The notes under the pieces were generated by a model. The model made no database searches. It was not told where the DNA came from and saw nothing but the letters and a program-made list of their open reading frames with translations. Source: Paracoccus haematequi (GTDB lineage: Bacteria > Pseudomonadota > Alphaproteobacteria > Rhodobacterales > Rhodobacteraceae). Taken from it: DNA of 64,000 nt. Shown here one piece after another: positions 28,251 through 35,444 of the stretch. The stretch covers positions 1-64,000 of the forward strand of contig NZ_UZWE01000023.1 of the NCBI RefSeq assembly GCF_900631945.1. The letters run 5' to 3'. The translations under genes and the position numbers were made by a program. The stretch's first letter is position 1, and every line of letters starts with the position of its first letter.

Positions 28251-28916
28251 TCAATACCGGAACAGGCGGGAAGCGACCAGCCGCGCCCCCAGCGTGATCA
28301 CCTTGGTGATCAGATAGAAGATCACGGCGGCGACGGCGAACAGTTCGAACGTGCGGAAGGTCAGCGCGTTCAGATCCTGCGTCACCCCGTAAAGATCACT
28401 GTTCATCCCCACGGTCACCCCAAGCGATGTCATCAGGATCGCCCAGACCATCTGGTTCGTCATCGGCAGGAAGGAAATGCGCAGCATCTGCGGCAGCACG
28501 ATATAGCGGAACGCCCCCGCAGCGCCGAAGCCCAGCGACCGGCCTGCGCGGGTCTGGGTGTCGGGAATGGCCTTCAGGGCACCGCGGAAGTTTTCGGTCA
28601 GGTAGCCCGCGTTGTTGAAGGTGATCCCCAGCAGGATCGAGGCGAAGGGCGACAGGTGGATGCCGAAGCTGCCCAGCCCGAAATGCGCCATGTAGATCTG
28701 GAACAGCGCGGGCGTGTTGCGGGCGATCTCGACCCAGGTCTTGGCAATGGCGGACAGCGCCCGGTTGCCCGACAGCCGGAACATGGTCAGCACGACCGCC
28801 AGCAGGATTCCGATCGCCATCGACAGGATGGCGATCTGCATGGTGACGATCGCGCCATCAAGCATCTGGGGAAGCCGCGCAAGCGCCTGCTTCCATTGGA
28901 ACGTGTAATTGAACAT
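28251..28916 (-). CDS. Amino-acid ABC importer permease 1
   Basis: A protein of 221 residues with about five membrane segments and the EAA loop (AGRSLGFGAAGAFRYIVLP). It pairs with permease 2 as a heterodimer, as in other polar-amino-acid importers. It follows the binding-protein gene after a 61-bp gap that contains a strong hairpin. Confidence 0.93.
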   Translation of the reverse strand: MFNYTFQWKQALARLPQMLDGAIVTMQIAILSMAIGILLAVVLTMFRLSGNRALSAIAKTWVEIARNTPALFQIYMAHFGLGSFGIHLSPFASILLGITFNNAGYLTENFRGALKAIPDTQTRAGRSLGFGAAGAFRYIVLPQMLRISFLPMTNQMVWAILMTSLGVTVGMNSDLYGVTQDLNALTFRTFELFAVAAVIFYLITKVITLGARLVASRLFRY

Positions 28917-28941
28917 GGTACCCGCCCGTATCGGAACGCAT

Positions 28942-28970
28942 CAGGGCGGTGCAATGACCGCACCGCCCTG
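28942..28970 (-). terminator. Hairpin between binding-protein and permease genes
   Basis: A perfect 11-bp stem (CAGGGCGGTGC/GCACCGCCCTG) with a 7-base loop begins 7 bp after the binding-protein stop. No T-run follows on the minus strand. Such hairpins often protect the binding-protein message and lower that of the permeases; here this is inferred from position. Confidence 0.55.
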
Positions 28971-28977
28971 TCTGGTT

Positions 28978-29787
28978 TCAGCGATAAACGCCGGGAATGG
29001 CCAGGTTGGCCGGTTCGCCTTCGCCGACCCATTTCTTGTACAGTTCGGCATAGCGGCCGGTGCGGACCTGCTGGTTCACGAACAGATTCAGATAGTTGAT
29101 CAGGCCGTATTCGTTGCGCATCGTGAACAGCGCGACATAATCGGGCACCATCGGCGCCTTGTCGACGACCCGGATGCCGGGGAAGTTGCCGGATTTCACG
29201 TTGGCATTGGCGACCTCGACCGTCGAGACGGTGGCGTCAAGCTGGCCCTGGCTCAGCGCCAGGAACACGTCGGCCTGGGTCTGATAGGGGCGGAAGCTGC
29301 CCTCGCCCCATTCGTTGACCTGCTTTTCCAGCCAGATCGCCTCATAGGTGCCCGCCGTCGCGCCGACGGTCTTGCCCTTCATGTCCTCCCACGTCGTCAT
29401 CTCGACCTTGTCATTGGCGACCACGGCGTTCTCGAAGGCGTAATAGGGGATCGACATGCCGACGGTCTTGGCCCGTTCCAGCGTGTCCGAGGTCGAGGCG
29501 ACGCCCACATCCACCCGGCCCGACATCAACGCGGGGATGCGTTCGGGGAAGGGGGTTTCGACGATTTCCGCCGTGACACCCAGGGCGGCGGCCAGGTCGT
29601 TGCAGTAATCCACGTCGAAGCCGATGGGGTTGTTGGATTCGTCGCGCATTCCCATCGGCGGGAAGTCCAGCACCACCGCGCAGCGCAGCGTCCCCGAGGC
29701 GATGATGTCGTCCAGCTTGTCCGCAAAGGCGGGGGCGGTCATCGCGCAGGCGGCCATCAGGCCGGCGGCCAGTTTTGTCTTGATCAT
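28978..29787 (-). CDS. Amino-acid ABC importer binding protein
   Basis: A periplasmic protein of 269 residues with a signal peptide (1-22, ends AFA) and the SBP_bac_3 fold: GTLRCAVVLDFPPMGM at the N lobe, GFDVDYCNDLAAALG, and VDVGVASTSDTLERAKTV in the hinge region. First gene of the hydroxyproline operon. The start has ACAGGAGA before it. The ligand is probably hydroxyproline, judged from the catabolic genes downstream. Confidence 0.93.
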   Translation of the reverse strand: MIKTKLAAGLMAACAMTAPAFADKLDDIIASGTLRCAVVLDFPPMGMRDESNNPIGFDVDYCNDLAAALGVTAEIVETPFPERIPALMSGRVDVGVASTSDTLERAKTVGMSIPYYAFENAVVANDKVEMTTWEDMKGKTVGATAGTYEAIWLEKQVNEWGEGSFRPYQTQADVFLALSQGQLDATVSTVEVANANVKSGNFPGIRVVDKAPMVPDYVALFTMRNEYGLINYLNLFVNQQVRTGRYAELYKKWVGEGEPANLAIPGVYR

Positions 29788-29885
29788 GGTCTTCTCCTGT
29801 CGGTTGATCTTTCGCCGGTCTTTTGACCGATTCCTTTCCGCCACTATTCTTGCATTTTGGTTCCAAGGCAAAATAAAAATACAAG

Positions 29886-29895
29886 TTGTATACGT
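29886..29895. promoter_or_regulatory. Operator-like site, TTGTATACGT
   Basis: One of two TTGTATAC sites in the 242-bp spacer between the binding-protein gene and the pyrroline reductase gene. It fits the TNGTNNACN half-palindrome known for FadR/GntR regulators and is about 99 bp upstream of the binding-protein start, within an AT-rich stretch unlike the surrounding DNA. The regulator encoded at 32154-32852 is the likely binder. Confidence 0.5.
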
Positions 29896-29984
29896 TCGGG
29901 ATTATATGTCGCGGGAGGCCGTTCTGACGCAGGATCCTGTCGCGAAGGGCGGGTCCGGCACCCAGTTGTATCGCTGCATATTTA

Positions 29985-29994
29985 TTGTATACAT
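29985..29994. promoter_or_regulatory. Operator-like site, TTGTATACAT
   Basis: Second copy of the TTGTATAC element, 36 bp before the start of the pyrroline-2-carboxylate reductase gene, so placed to block or activate that promoter. Matches TNGTNNACN. The two copies are 99 bp apart, which would allow looping. The rest of this spacer is AT-rich promoter-like DNA with no gene. Confidence 0.5.
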
Positions 29995-30029
29995 GAAATT
30001 ATCCGCAGATCACCTGAAAAGGACGGCAG

Positions 30030-31058
30030 ATGGCCCAGGCTTTGACATTCGACGACCTGCAACGGCGCGTGGAACAGGTCTTCGCGCGCGCAGGCCTTGC
30101 CCCTCATCAAGGCGCATCGCTGGCCCGCGTGATCGCGGCGGGCGAGCGGGACGGCTGCAAGTCGCATGGCATCTATCGGATCGAGGGCGTGCTGCGGACC
30201 CTCAAGGCCGGAAAGGTCAGCGGCACCGCCCTGCCCCGCCTGCTGCCCACGGACGGCGCCATCGTCCGGGTCGATGCGGCGGGCGGGTTTTCCAATGCCG
30301 CCTTTGACCTGGGCCTGCCCCATCTTGCGGATCGCGCACGCGATCTGGGTCTTGCCGCGCTTGTCATCAACGACTGCACGCATTTCGCGGCCCTTTGGCC
30401 CGAAGTCGAGGCCCTGACGGGGCAGGGCCTGGCCGGTCTGGTGATGTGCCCCAGCTACGCCACGGTGGCGCCCGCCGGGGGCAACCGGCCGTTGCTGGGC
30501 ACCAACCCCCTGGCCTTTGGCTGGCCCCGGCCGGGGCGCGATCCCTATGTCTTCGACTTTGCAACCTCGGTCGCCGCGCGGGGCGAGATCGAACTGCACC
30601 GCCGCGCCGGAAAGTCCCTGCCCGAAGGCTGGGCCATCGACGCGGACGGTCAGCCCACCACCGATCCCGACGCGGCCCTGGGCGGCGCGATGCTGCCCTT
30701 CGGCGGGCACAAGGGGTCGGCCATCAGCACCATGATCGAATTGCTGGCGGGTGTGATGATCGGCGACCTGACCAGCCCCGAGGTGCTGGATTTCCTGGGA
30801 ACCACGACGCTGGCGCCATTCCACGGCGAGTTGATCCTGGCCCTGTCGCCCGAAAAATTCGCCGCCGGCCGGTCGGGCGATCCCTTCGCGCGCGCCGAGC
30901 AGCTGTTCGAGGCGATCCAGGGCCAGGGCGCGCGCCTGCCGTCGCAGCGCCGCTATGCCGCCCGCGCCAAGGCCATGGCCCAGGGCGTCGCGCTGACCCC
31001 GGCCGAGACGGCGCAGTTGGACCGCTTCCTGGCGCTTGGCCTGGATGCGGTCGCCTGA
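30030..31058 (+). CDS. Ldh2-family reductase, probable pyrroline-2-carboxylate reductase
   Basis: A protein of 342 residues of the malate/L-lactate dehydrogenase (Ldh2/YlbC) family, a non-Rossmann NAD(P)H enzyme. Family marks are KSHGIYRIEG near the N terminus, LGTNPLAFGWP and the LPFGGHKGSAISTMIELLAG segment. Members with hydroxyproline genes reduce pyrroline-2-carboxylate to L-proline, completing the 3-hydroxyproline branch. It is divergent from the importer operon and shares its regulatory spacer. Other imino or keto acid substrates are possible. Confidence 0.88.
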   Translation: MAQALTFDDLQRRVEQVFARAGLAPHQGASLARVIAAGERDGCKSHGIYRIEGVLRTLKAGKVSGTALPRLLPTDGAIVRVDAAGGFSNAAFDLGLPHLADRARDLGLAALVINDCTHFAALWPEVEALTGQGLAGLVMCPSYATVAPAGGNRPLLGTNPLAFGWPRPGRDPYVFDFATSVAARGEIELHRRAGKSLPEGWAIDADGQPTTDPDAALGGAMLPFGGHKGSAISTMIELLAGVMIGDLTSPEVLDFLGTTTLAPFHGELILALSPEKFAAGRSGDPFARAEQLFEAIQGQGARLPSQRRYAARAKAMAQGVALTPAETAQLDRFLALGLDAVA

Positions 31059-31064
31059 ACGAAC

Positions 31065-31087
31065 AAGCCCCCCGGTTTCGGGGGCTT
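31065..31087. terminator. Hairpin between convergent genes
   Basis: An 8-bp stem (AAGCCCCC/GGGGGCTT) with a 7-base loop starts 7 bp after the reductase stop and ends 8 bp before the stop of the convergent deaminase gene. Its place suits a two-way terminator, although a T-run is missing on both sides. Confidence 0.55.
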
Positions 31088-31094
31088 GGCCGGA

Positions 31095-32057
31095 TCAGGG
31101 CTTGCAGGTCTGGACGGCGCCGGGAAGCTTGCTCCATTCCCCGTACCAGGTCTTGAACTGGGCCAGCTGGCGTTCGGCCCAGCCCTTCTGGCTGGGCGTC
31201 AGCTCGTCCGTCTCGTTGAAATGCAGCGCGTATTCGGCGTCGCCTTGCAGCACCATCATGTGCTTGTAATACAGGACCAGATCCGTGCCCTCGTCCCAGG
31301 ACGACAGGACCTCCAGCGCCTCGCCCATTTCCTGCGCGCGGGTCCGGGCGTCCAGATCGCCCTCTGCCGCGGCCTTGGCAAGCGCCACGAAATGCAGGAT
31401 TTCGCGCGGGATCACGTTGCCGATGCCGGTGATGGTGCCGGTGGCGCCGCATTTGACATAGCCGTGATAGACGCCGGTATCGACGCCCGCCATCAGGATC
31501 ACGCCGTCATCGGCACTGGTGATGTGTTCGGCGGCATAGGTCATCGCCTTGGCGCCGCCGAATTCCTTGAAACCCAGCAGGTTCGGATGTTCGGCCCGAA
31601 GGGCGAAGAACAGGTCGGCCTTTGTCTCGAACCCGTAATAGGGGCTGTTATAGATCACCGCCGGAAGGTCGGGCGCCGCCGACAGGATCGCCTTGAAATG
31701 GTGGCGCTGCGCCACGGGCGACAGTCCGCGCGACAGCACCCGCGGGATCACCATCAGCCCCGCCGCGCCGACCTTCTGCGCGTGCGCCGCATGGGCCACG
31801 GCCGATTTCGAATTGACCGCGCCGGTCCCGACGATCACCGGGATGCCCGCGCCGACCAGCCGTTCCACCCCCTCCATCCGCTGCGCGTCGGTCAGCAGCG
31901 GCCAGTCGCCCATGGACCCGCAATAGACCACCGCCGACATGCCCGCCGCGATCAGTTCCTGCGCCTTGCGGACAAGCGCGTCGTAATCGGGGCTGCGATC
32001 GGCGGCGCAGGGGGTCATCAGGGCGGGAATGACGCCGGTGAAAATCTGGGTGTTCAT
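31095..32057 (-). CDS. DapA-superfamily enzyme, probable 1-pyrroline-4-hydroxy-2-carboxylate deaminase
   Basis: A protein of 320 residues with the TIM-barrel pattern of the dihydrodipicolinate synthase family. Lys164 (in LGFKEFGG) would form the Schiff base and Tyr136 (in VIYNSPYYG) is the usual helper. In hydroxyproline breakdown this family deaminates and dehydrates pyrroline-4-hydroxy-2-carboxylate to alpha-ketoglutarate semialdehyde, matching the product of the neighbouring dehydrogenase. The start at 32057 has an AAGGA site; the frame extends to 32108 without one. An operator-like TTGTCGACAA sits 71 bp upstream. Confidence 0.88.
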   Translation of the reverse strand: MNTQIFTGVIPALMTPCAADRSPDYDALVRKAQELIAAGMSAVVYCGSMGDWPLLTDAQRMEGVERLVGAGIPVIVGTGAVNSKSAVAHAAHAQKVGAAGLMVIPRVLSRGLSPVAQRHHFKAILSAAPDLPAVIYNSPYYGFETKADLFFALRAEHPNLLGFKEFGGAKAMTYAAEHITSADDGVILMAGVDTGVYHGYVKCGATGTITGIGNVIPREILHFVALAKAAAEGDLDARTRAQEMGEALEVLSSWDEGTDLVLYYKHMMVLQGDAEYALHFNETDELTPSQKGWAERQLAQFKTWYGEWSKLPGAVQTCKP

Positions 32058-32127
32058 CGCGAGGATCCTTGTGGAACGGCATGGCATTGCGGATTCGATG
32101 CCCCGCATTTTAGTCCATGCATTTTAT

Positions 32128-32137
32128 TTGTCGACAA
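32128..32137. promoter_or_regulatory. Operator-like palindrome TTGTCGACAA
   Basis: A perfect 10-bp palindrome fitting TNGTNNACNA, in the 96-bp spacer between the regulator gene and the deaminase gene, flanked by an AT-rich stretch (CATTTTATT). Likely binding site of the FadR-type regulator controlling the deaminase. Confidence 0.5.
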
Positions 32138-32153
32138 GATTCCGGCGGCTGAG

Positions 32154-32852
32154 TCACAAAGCGACGGTCTGTCGTTCGTCGCGTGCCAGGAAATGCTGGA
32201 TCTGGCGGATGATCTGGTCGGCATGGGTCTTGGCCAGCTGGTCGCACAGATCCACGTCGCGGACCTTGATGGCGTCGATGATGGCCTCGTGTTCGCCGAC
32301 GATCTCGGGCGGCAGGCGGTCGTTGAAGGACTGGTAATACAGCCGCAGCAGGCGCCGGCCTTCGTCCAGGATGCGCAGGAACAGGCTGGTGTAATAGGGA
32401 TTGCGGCCGGCCTCGGCGATGGCGGCGTGGAAATCCCGGTTCGACGCGATCATTCCCAGGGCGTCCTGGGCAGAGACGGCGGCGTCGAAACGCGCCTGGT
32501 GTTCGCGGATCGCCTCGAGGTCGGCGGGCTGGTGATAGGTCGCGGCCAGCCGCGTGGTGACGCGATACATCAGCGTCATGGCGTCGAAAAAGGTGTGCAG
32601 GTTCAGGAAGTCGATATTGGCGACCATGGTCGAGCGGTTGGGCAGCGTTTCAACCAGCCCTTCGCCCGACAGCCGCACCAGGGCCTCGCGGATCGGGGTG
32701 CGGGACATGCCGAAGCGTTCGGCAAGCTGCACCTCGTCGATGGGACTGCCGGGCAGAAGGACCAGATCCAGGATCTCGTCGCGAAGCTGGTCATAGACCA
32801 GCTTGACCCCGGATCCGCGCTTGCGTTCTGGAAAGCCGCCGGCTTCTGTCAT
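32154..32852 (-). CDS. GntR/FadR-family regulator of the hydroxyproline genes
   Basis: A protein of 232 residues: winged helix at about 15-85 (VYDQLRDEILDLVLLPGSPI, then SRTPIREALVRLSGEGLVETLPNR) and an all-helical FCD ligand domain to the end, with the metal/ligand His and Asp positions in NRDFHAAIAEAG. Such regulators sense a pathway compound and leave the operator when it binds. The start at 32852 has GGAGAC before it. A TTGTCGACAG site 29 bp upstream of the start suggests autoregulation. Confidence 0.92.
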   Translation of the reverse strand: MTEAGGFPERKRGSGVKLVYDQLRDEILDLVLLPGSPIDEVQLAERFGMSRTPIREALVRLSGEGLVETLPNRSTMVANIDFLNLHTFFDAMTLMYRVTTRLAATYHQPADLEAIREHQARFDAAVSAQDALGMIASNRDFHAAIAEAGRNPYYTSLFLRILDEGRRLLRLYYQSFNDRLPPEIVGEHEAIIDAIKVRDVDLCDQLAKTHADQIIRQIQHFLARDERQTVAL

Positions 32853-32880
32853 CAATCCGGTCTCCGATGCGCGAGGGGAG

Positions 32881-32890
32881 TTGTCGACAG
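32881..32890. promoter_or_regulatory. Operator-like site TTGTCGACAG
   Basis: Nine of ten bases match the palindrome at 32128-32137. It lies upstream of the regulator gene and is followed by an AT-rich TATAAATACA stretch that may hold the -10. Probably the autoregulatory site. The rest of the 228-bp spacer to 33080 holds the EcfG-type promoter at 33025 and nothing else I can identify. Confidence 0.45.
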
Positions 32891-33024
32891 TATAAATACA
32901 CTCGGTGCATTTCCAGATCAATCGCGATGGCGGCCGTTATCCCATCCCCTTCGCCATCGCCCTGTTGCGGTCGATGTCGTCATGGGTGGCGATCAGGGCG
33001 CGCATCTTCTCCGCGTTGCAATCG

Positions 33025-33050
33025 GGAACGGACGCGCCCCGCTGGGGGTT
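33025..33050 (+). promoter_or_regulatory. EcfG-type promoter, GGAAC-N18-GTT
   Basis: GGAAC (33025-33029) and GTT (33048-33050) are separated by 18 bases, the same layout as in front of nepR at 51675-51700. It ends 30 bp before the start of the small gene at 33081, a suitable distance for a transcript with its own AAAGGAG site. Confidence 0.6.
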
Positions 33051-33080
33051 GACCCCTGCACCCTTGGAAAGGAGCAGACC

Positions 33081-33281
33081 ATGGCAGACAAATTCGATCC
33101 CAAGGCGGAAAACGAAAAATACGCCATCAAGCAGGCGGCGCAACAGGCCAAGATAGGCCATGCGGATTTGAACCCCAAGCAGATCCATCCGTCTCATGAA
33201 CCGAATGCGGGCGGCCAGAACCGCGAGGCGGGCGACCGCAAGGCCCGGCAGAACGACCGCGCCACGAACGGCGGCGAATAA
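33081..33281 (+). CDS. Small hydrophilic protein, probable stress protein
   Basis: A protein of 66 residues, very hydrophilic, rich in Lys, Asn, Gln and Ala, without hydrophobic core, membrane segment or Cys; probably disordered. A strong AAAGGAG site stands 6 bases before the ATG. An EcfG-type promoter lies just upstream, and similar small charged proteins are often members of the general stress response in alphaproteobacteria. I do not recognise a named family. Confidence 0.8.
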   Translation: MADKFDPKAENEKYAIKQAAQQAKIGHADLNPKQIHPSHEPNAGGQNREAGDRKARQNDRATNGGE

Positions 33282-33315
33282 GCCTTGCTGGCCTTTCGAG
33301 CCTTCAGACAGCCAG

Positions 33316-33352
33316 TCCGGGCAGGGTCGGTCGCCTGACCGCGCTGCCCGGA
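33316..33352. terminator. Hairpin between convergent small genes
   Basis: Outer stem TCCGGGCAG/CTGCCCGGA of 9 bp with an inner GGTC/GACC pair, lying 34 bp after the plus-strand small gene and 7 bp before the stop of the minus-strand small gene. No T-run. Position suggests a shared terminator. Confidence 0.4.
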
Positions 33353-33359
33353 TGTCGTT

Positions 33360-33518
33360 CTATCGGCCCTGATCCTTGTCCTGCTTTTCTTTCCGGTCCT
33401 CGCGCCGGTCCGAGGCCTTCAGATCCGGGCGCGGGTCGAAATCGGGATCGGCATTGGTCGTGTCGACCTTCTTCTCGATGATCCGCTGTTGCTGGTCGTG
33501 GGTCTTCTTGCCGACCAT
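33360..33518 (-). CDS. Small charged protein, second gene of a stress pair
   Basis: A protein of 52 residues starting at 33518 with a strong TAGGAGG site and ending in TAG. It begins MVGKKTHDQQQR and is dominated by Lys, Arg, Asp and Gln; no hydrophobic core. It lies 9 bp after the stop of the 87-residue gene on the same strand, so both are probably read from the EcfG-type promoter at 33831-33856. Unknown function; probably disordered. Confidence 0.72.
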   Translation of the reverse strand: MVGKKTHDQQQRIIEKKVDTTNADPDFDPRPDLKASDRREDRKEKQDKDQGR

Positions 33519-33527
33519 GACGGCCTC

Positions 33528-33791
33528 CTATGTGCTGGGGGGTTTGCGGCGGTCTTGCGCTTCATGCGCATCGTCGCCTTGGCGGTTCGCCACGTGATCG
33601 TGATGCTGTTCGGTTTCGACATGCCGGGAATCCAGGCCCCGCTGGTCCGAATGGCGGGATTTGTCGCGGTTCGACAGAACCTCGTTTTCCGACAGTTCGT
33701 CCGAGTCGGCCGGGGACATGCCGCCGCTGCCGTCGCCCTTTCCCTGGTCCTGCTGGCCCGCGCCGAATTTCTTGCTGCTTGCATTGGCCAT
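33528..33791 (-). CDS. Small hydrophilic protein, first gene of a stress pair
   Basis: A protein of 87 residues beginning MANASSKKFGAGQQ, rich in Gly, Ser, Asp, His and Gln, with a His-rich part near residues 55-75 that might bind metal. No membrane segment. A GAGGAT site precedes the ATG. An EcfG-type promoter stands about 40 bp upstream. I recall similar starts in small hypothetical proteins of related bacteria but cannot name a family. Confidence 0.78.
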   Translation of the reverse strand: MANASSKKFGAGQQDQGKGDGSGGMSPADSDELSENEVLSNRDKSRHSDQRGLDSRHVETEQHHDHVANRQGDDAHEAQDRRKPPST

Positions 33792-33830
33792 CGCGGATCC
33801 TCCTGTTCGTCACTGATGGTCGCAGAGGAA

Positions 33831-33856
33831 AACCGGGACGCGCGGCGATTTGTTCC
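33831..33856 (-). promoter_or_regulatory. EcfG-type promoter, GGAAC-N18-GTT
   Basis: On the minus strand GGAAC (33856-33852) and GTT (33833-33831) are 18 bases apart. The element faces the 33528-33791 gene with a leader of about 35 bp. It is 10 bp from an oppositely facing copy at 33867, giving back-to-back stress promoters. Confidence 0.6.
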
Positions 33857-33866
33857 GCACCCGGCG

Positions 33867-33891
33867 GGAACCGCCCCCCAGGCGCGCCGTT
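33867..33891 (+). promoter_or_regulatory. EcfG-type promoter, GGAAC-N17-GTT
   Basis: GGAAC (33867-33871) and GTT (33889-33891) with 17 bases between. It faces the PAP2 gene. If active, transcription would begin near 33898, which makes an ATG at 33900 leaderless and favours the ATG at 33960 as start. Confidence 0.55.
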
Positions 33892-33959
33892 ACCAAGCCA
33901 TGTCACAACGCCCCCATCCCGCCGCCCATCCCGCACCCCAGACCGAAGGGTTGGAGCGG

Positions 33960-34811
33960 ATGGATGTCGAGGCCGCCGCCCTGGCCGCCCGTCATCGCCA
34001 CCACCCCCTGGTCAAGACCCTTGGCGCGGCCAGCGAACTGGCCGACCAGATCCCGCTGGGCACAGTCTGCGGCGCGGTGATCGCGGGCGGGCTGGCCGCC
34101 GGGCGCCCCGATGTGGCCCGGACCGGGTTGCGGATGATGGTGGCGCATGTGCTGGCCAATGCCGTCAAGCGGCAGATCAAGAACCGCCTGCGCCGCATCC
34201 GCCCCGAAGAGGTCGTGAAGGACCGCGACTATACCTTCGAGCCGGGAGAGACGCAGGGCGGGCACGACACCTCGTTCCCGTCGGGCCATACGGCGGGCGC
34301 GGTGGCGGTGGCGGCCATCGTGGCCCGCGACATGCCGCCCCTGGCACTGCCCGCCTGGGCCGCCGCGGCGCTGATGTCGGGCGTGCAGATCCCGCGCGCC
34401 AGGCATTACCCGGCGGATGTCGCGGCCGGTGCGGCGGTTGGCCTGACGGCCGCGCGGCTGGTCGATCTGCTGTTGCCCCCGAACCCCCCATCGCAGGAGA
34501 ATCCCATGTCGGACAGTGCCACCAAGACCATCGTCGCCCTTTTCCAGACGCGCGAGGCCGCGGATTACGCCATCGAACATCTGGTCCAGCAGCACGGGTT
34601 GAACCGCGCCGACATCTTTGCCGAGGCGCAGGGCGACGACAACACGGCAGGCACCCGCCCGTCCGGCGGCGATGCCGCCAAGGGCGATACCCCGTCCGAT
34701 CCGGCCCTGCGCGGCGGCATCAGGCTGTCGGCCGATGTGGCGGCGGACAAGGCGGATCTGGTCCGAAACGCTTTCGAGGAAATGGGCGGCCAGGACATCG
34801 CCGCCCGTTAG
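33960..34811 (+). CDS. PAP2-family phosphatase fused in frame to a small stress-type domain
   Basis: A single open frame of 283 residues. The first part (about 180 residues) is a PAP2 phosphatase: KNRLRRIRP as motif 1, SFPSGHTAG as motif 2 and RARHYPADVAAG as motif 3, with hydrophobic segments around them. In motif 3 the usual Arg six places before the His is a Gln, so activity is uncertain. After a proline-rich PPNPPS linker the frame runs without a stop into a 101-residue domain described separately. The start at 33960 has a GGAG site and fits the promoter at 33867-33891; an ATG at 33900 in the same frame is the alternative. Confidence 0.72.
   Translation: MDVEAAALAARHRHHPLVKTLGAASELADQIPLGTVCGAVIAGGLAAGRPDVARTGLRMMVAHVLANAVKRQIKNRLRRIRPEEVVKDRDYTFEPGETQGGHDTSFPSGHTAGAVAVAAIVARDMPPLALPAWAAAALMSGVQIPRARHYPADVAAGAAVGLTAARLVDLLLPPNPPSQENPMSDSATKTIVALFQTREAADYAIEHLVQQHGLNRADIFAEAQGDDNTAGTRPSGGDAAKGDTPSDPALRGGIRLSADVAADKADLVRNAFEEMGGQDIAAR
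34506..34811 (+). CDS. Possible separate small protein by internal start
   Basis: Inside the frame above, an ATG at 34506 is preceded by CAGGAGAATCCC, a good ribosome site at 5-6 bases. From it a complete 101-residue protein (MSDSATKTIVALF...) would be made. Its N-terminal half (about 1-40) resembles the ferredoxin-like fold of general-stress proteins of the 17M/YflT kind; the rest is polar and rich in Gly and Asp. Either the locus makes a fusion plus this short form, or a stop codon between two once separate genes was lost. Confidence 0.5.
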   Translation: MSDSATKTIVALFQTREAADYAIEHLVQQHGLNRADIFAEAQGDDNTAGTRPSGGDAAKGDTPSDPALRGGIRLSADVAADKADLVRNAFEEMGGQDIAAR

Positions 34812-34847
34812 GACGCTCTCTCTGCCTGCCGGAAGTTGCGGACGCAT

Positions 34848-34872
34848 GGAACGTCCGGCCCGGCTGGCGGTT
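34848..34872 (+). promoter_or_regulatory. EcfG-type promoter before the aldehyde oxidoreductase operon
   Basis: GGAAC (34848-34852) and GTT (34870-34872) with 17 bases between, in the 108-bp spacer before the paoA-like gene, leaving a leader of about 40 bases. Fourth such element within 1.9 kb. Confidence 0.55.
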
Positions 34873-34919
34873 GAGACCCTGCCACCAGCCAGCAATCCAT
34901 GCCAGCCTCCGGGGGATTC

Positions 34920-35444
34920 ATGCAGATCACACTTCACCTGAACGGCGCGACCCATGACCTTGACGTGGACGCGCGCACCACGCTTCTGGATGCGCTGCGC
35001 CATCACCTGGGGCTGACCGGCACCAAGAAGGGCTGCGACCACGGCCAATGCGGCGCCTGCACGGTGCTGATCGACGGCCGCCGGGTCAATTCCTGCCTGA
35101 CCCTGGCCTGCATGGCCGAAGACGCGCAGATCACCACCATCGAGGGCCTTGGCAGCCCCGACCGCCTGTCCCCGCTGCAACAGCAGTTCCTGGACCATGA
35201 CGGTTTCCAATGCGGCTATTGCACGCCGGGCCAGATCTGCTCGGCGACCGGAATGCTTGAGGAGATCGCGGCGGGTTGGCCCAGCCACGCCTCGGCCAGT
35301 CTGGAGGGGCCGTTCGCGCTGTCCCACGCGGAAATCGCCGAACGGATGAGCGGCAATCTGTGCCGCTGCGCCGCCTATACCCATATCGTCGCGGCCATCC
35401 GCCAGGCGGCCGGCGCGGACGACCGGCACGAGGACGCGGCATGA
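34920..35444 (+). CDS. paoA: Aldehyde oxidoreductase iron-sulfur subunit (PaoA-like)
   Basis: A protein of 174 residues with the two [2Fe-2S] clusters of xanthine-oxidase-type enzymes: a plant-ferredoxin set in [15 protein letters not shown] with a later Cys, and a helical set in CGYCTPGQ with NLCRC. There is no Tat signal, unlike E. coli PaoA, so this enzyme probably stays in the cytoplasm. First of five linked genes; the next overlaps by 4 bp. Three-subunit organisation and order match paoABC/yagTSR. Confidence 0.93.
   Translation: MQITLHLNGATHDLDVDARTTLLDALRHHLGLTGTKKGCDHGQCGACTVLIDGRRVNSCLTLACMAEDAQITTIEGLGSPDRLSPLQQQFLDHDGFQCGYCTPGQICSATGMLEEIAAGWPSHASASLEGPFALSHAEIAERMSGNLCRCAAYTHIVAAIRQAAGADDRHEDAA

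Noticed and set aside
31086..33281. A 731-codon plus-strand frame ending in the small stress gene
   Set aside because: Most of it is antisense to the deaminase and regulator genes; only the last 66 codons, with their own ribosome site, look real.
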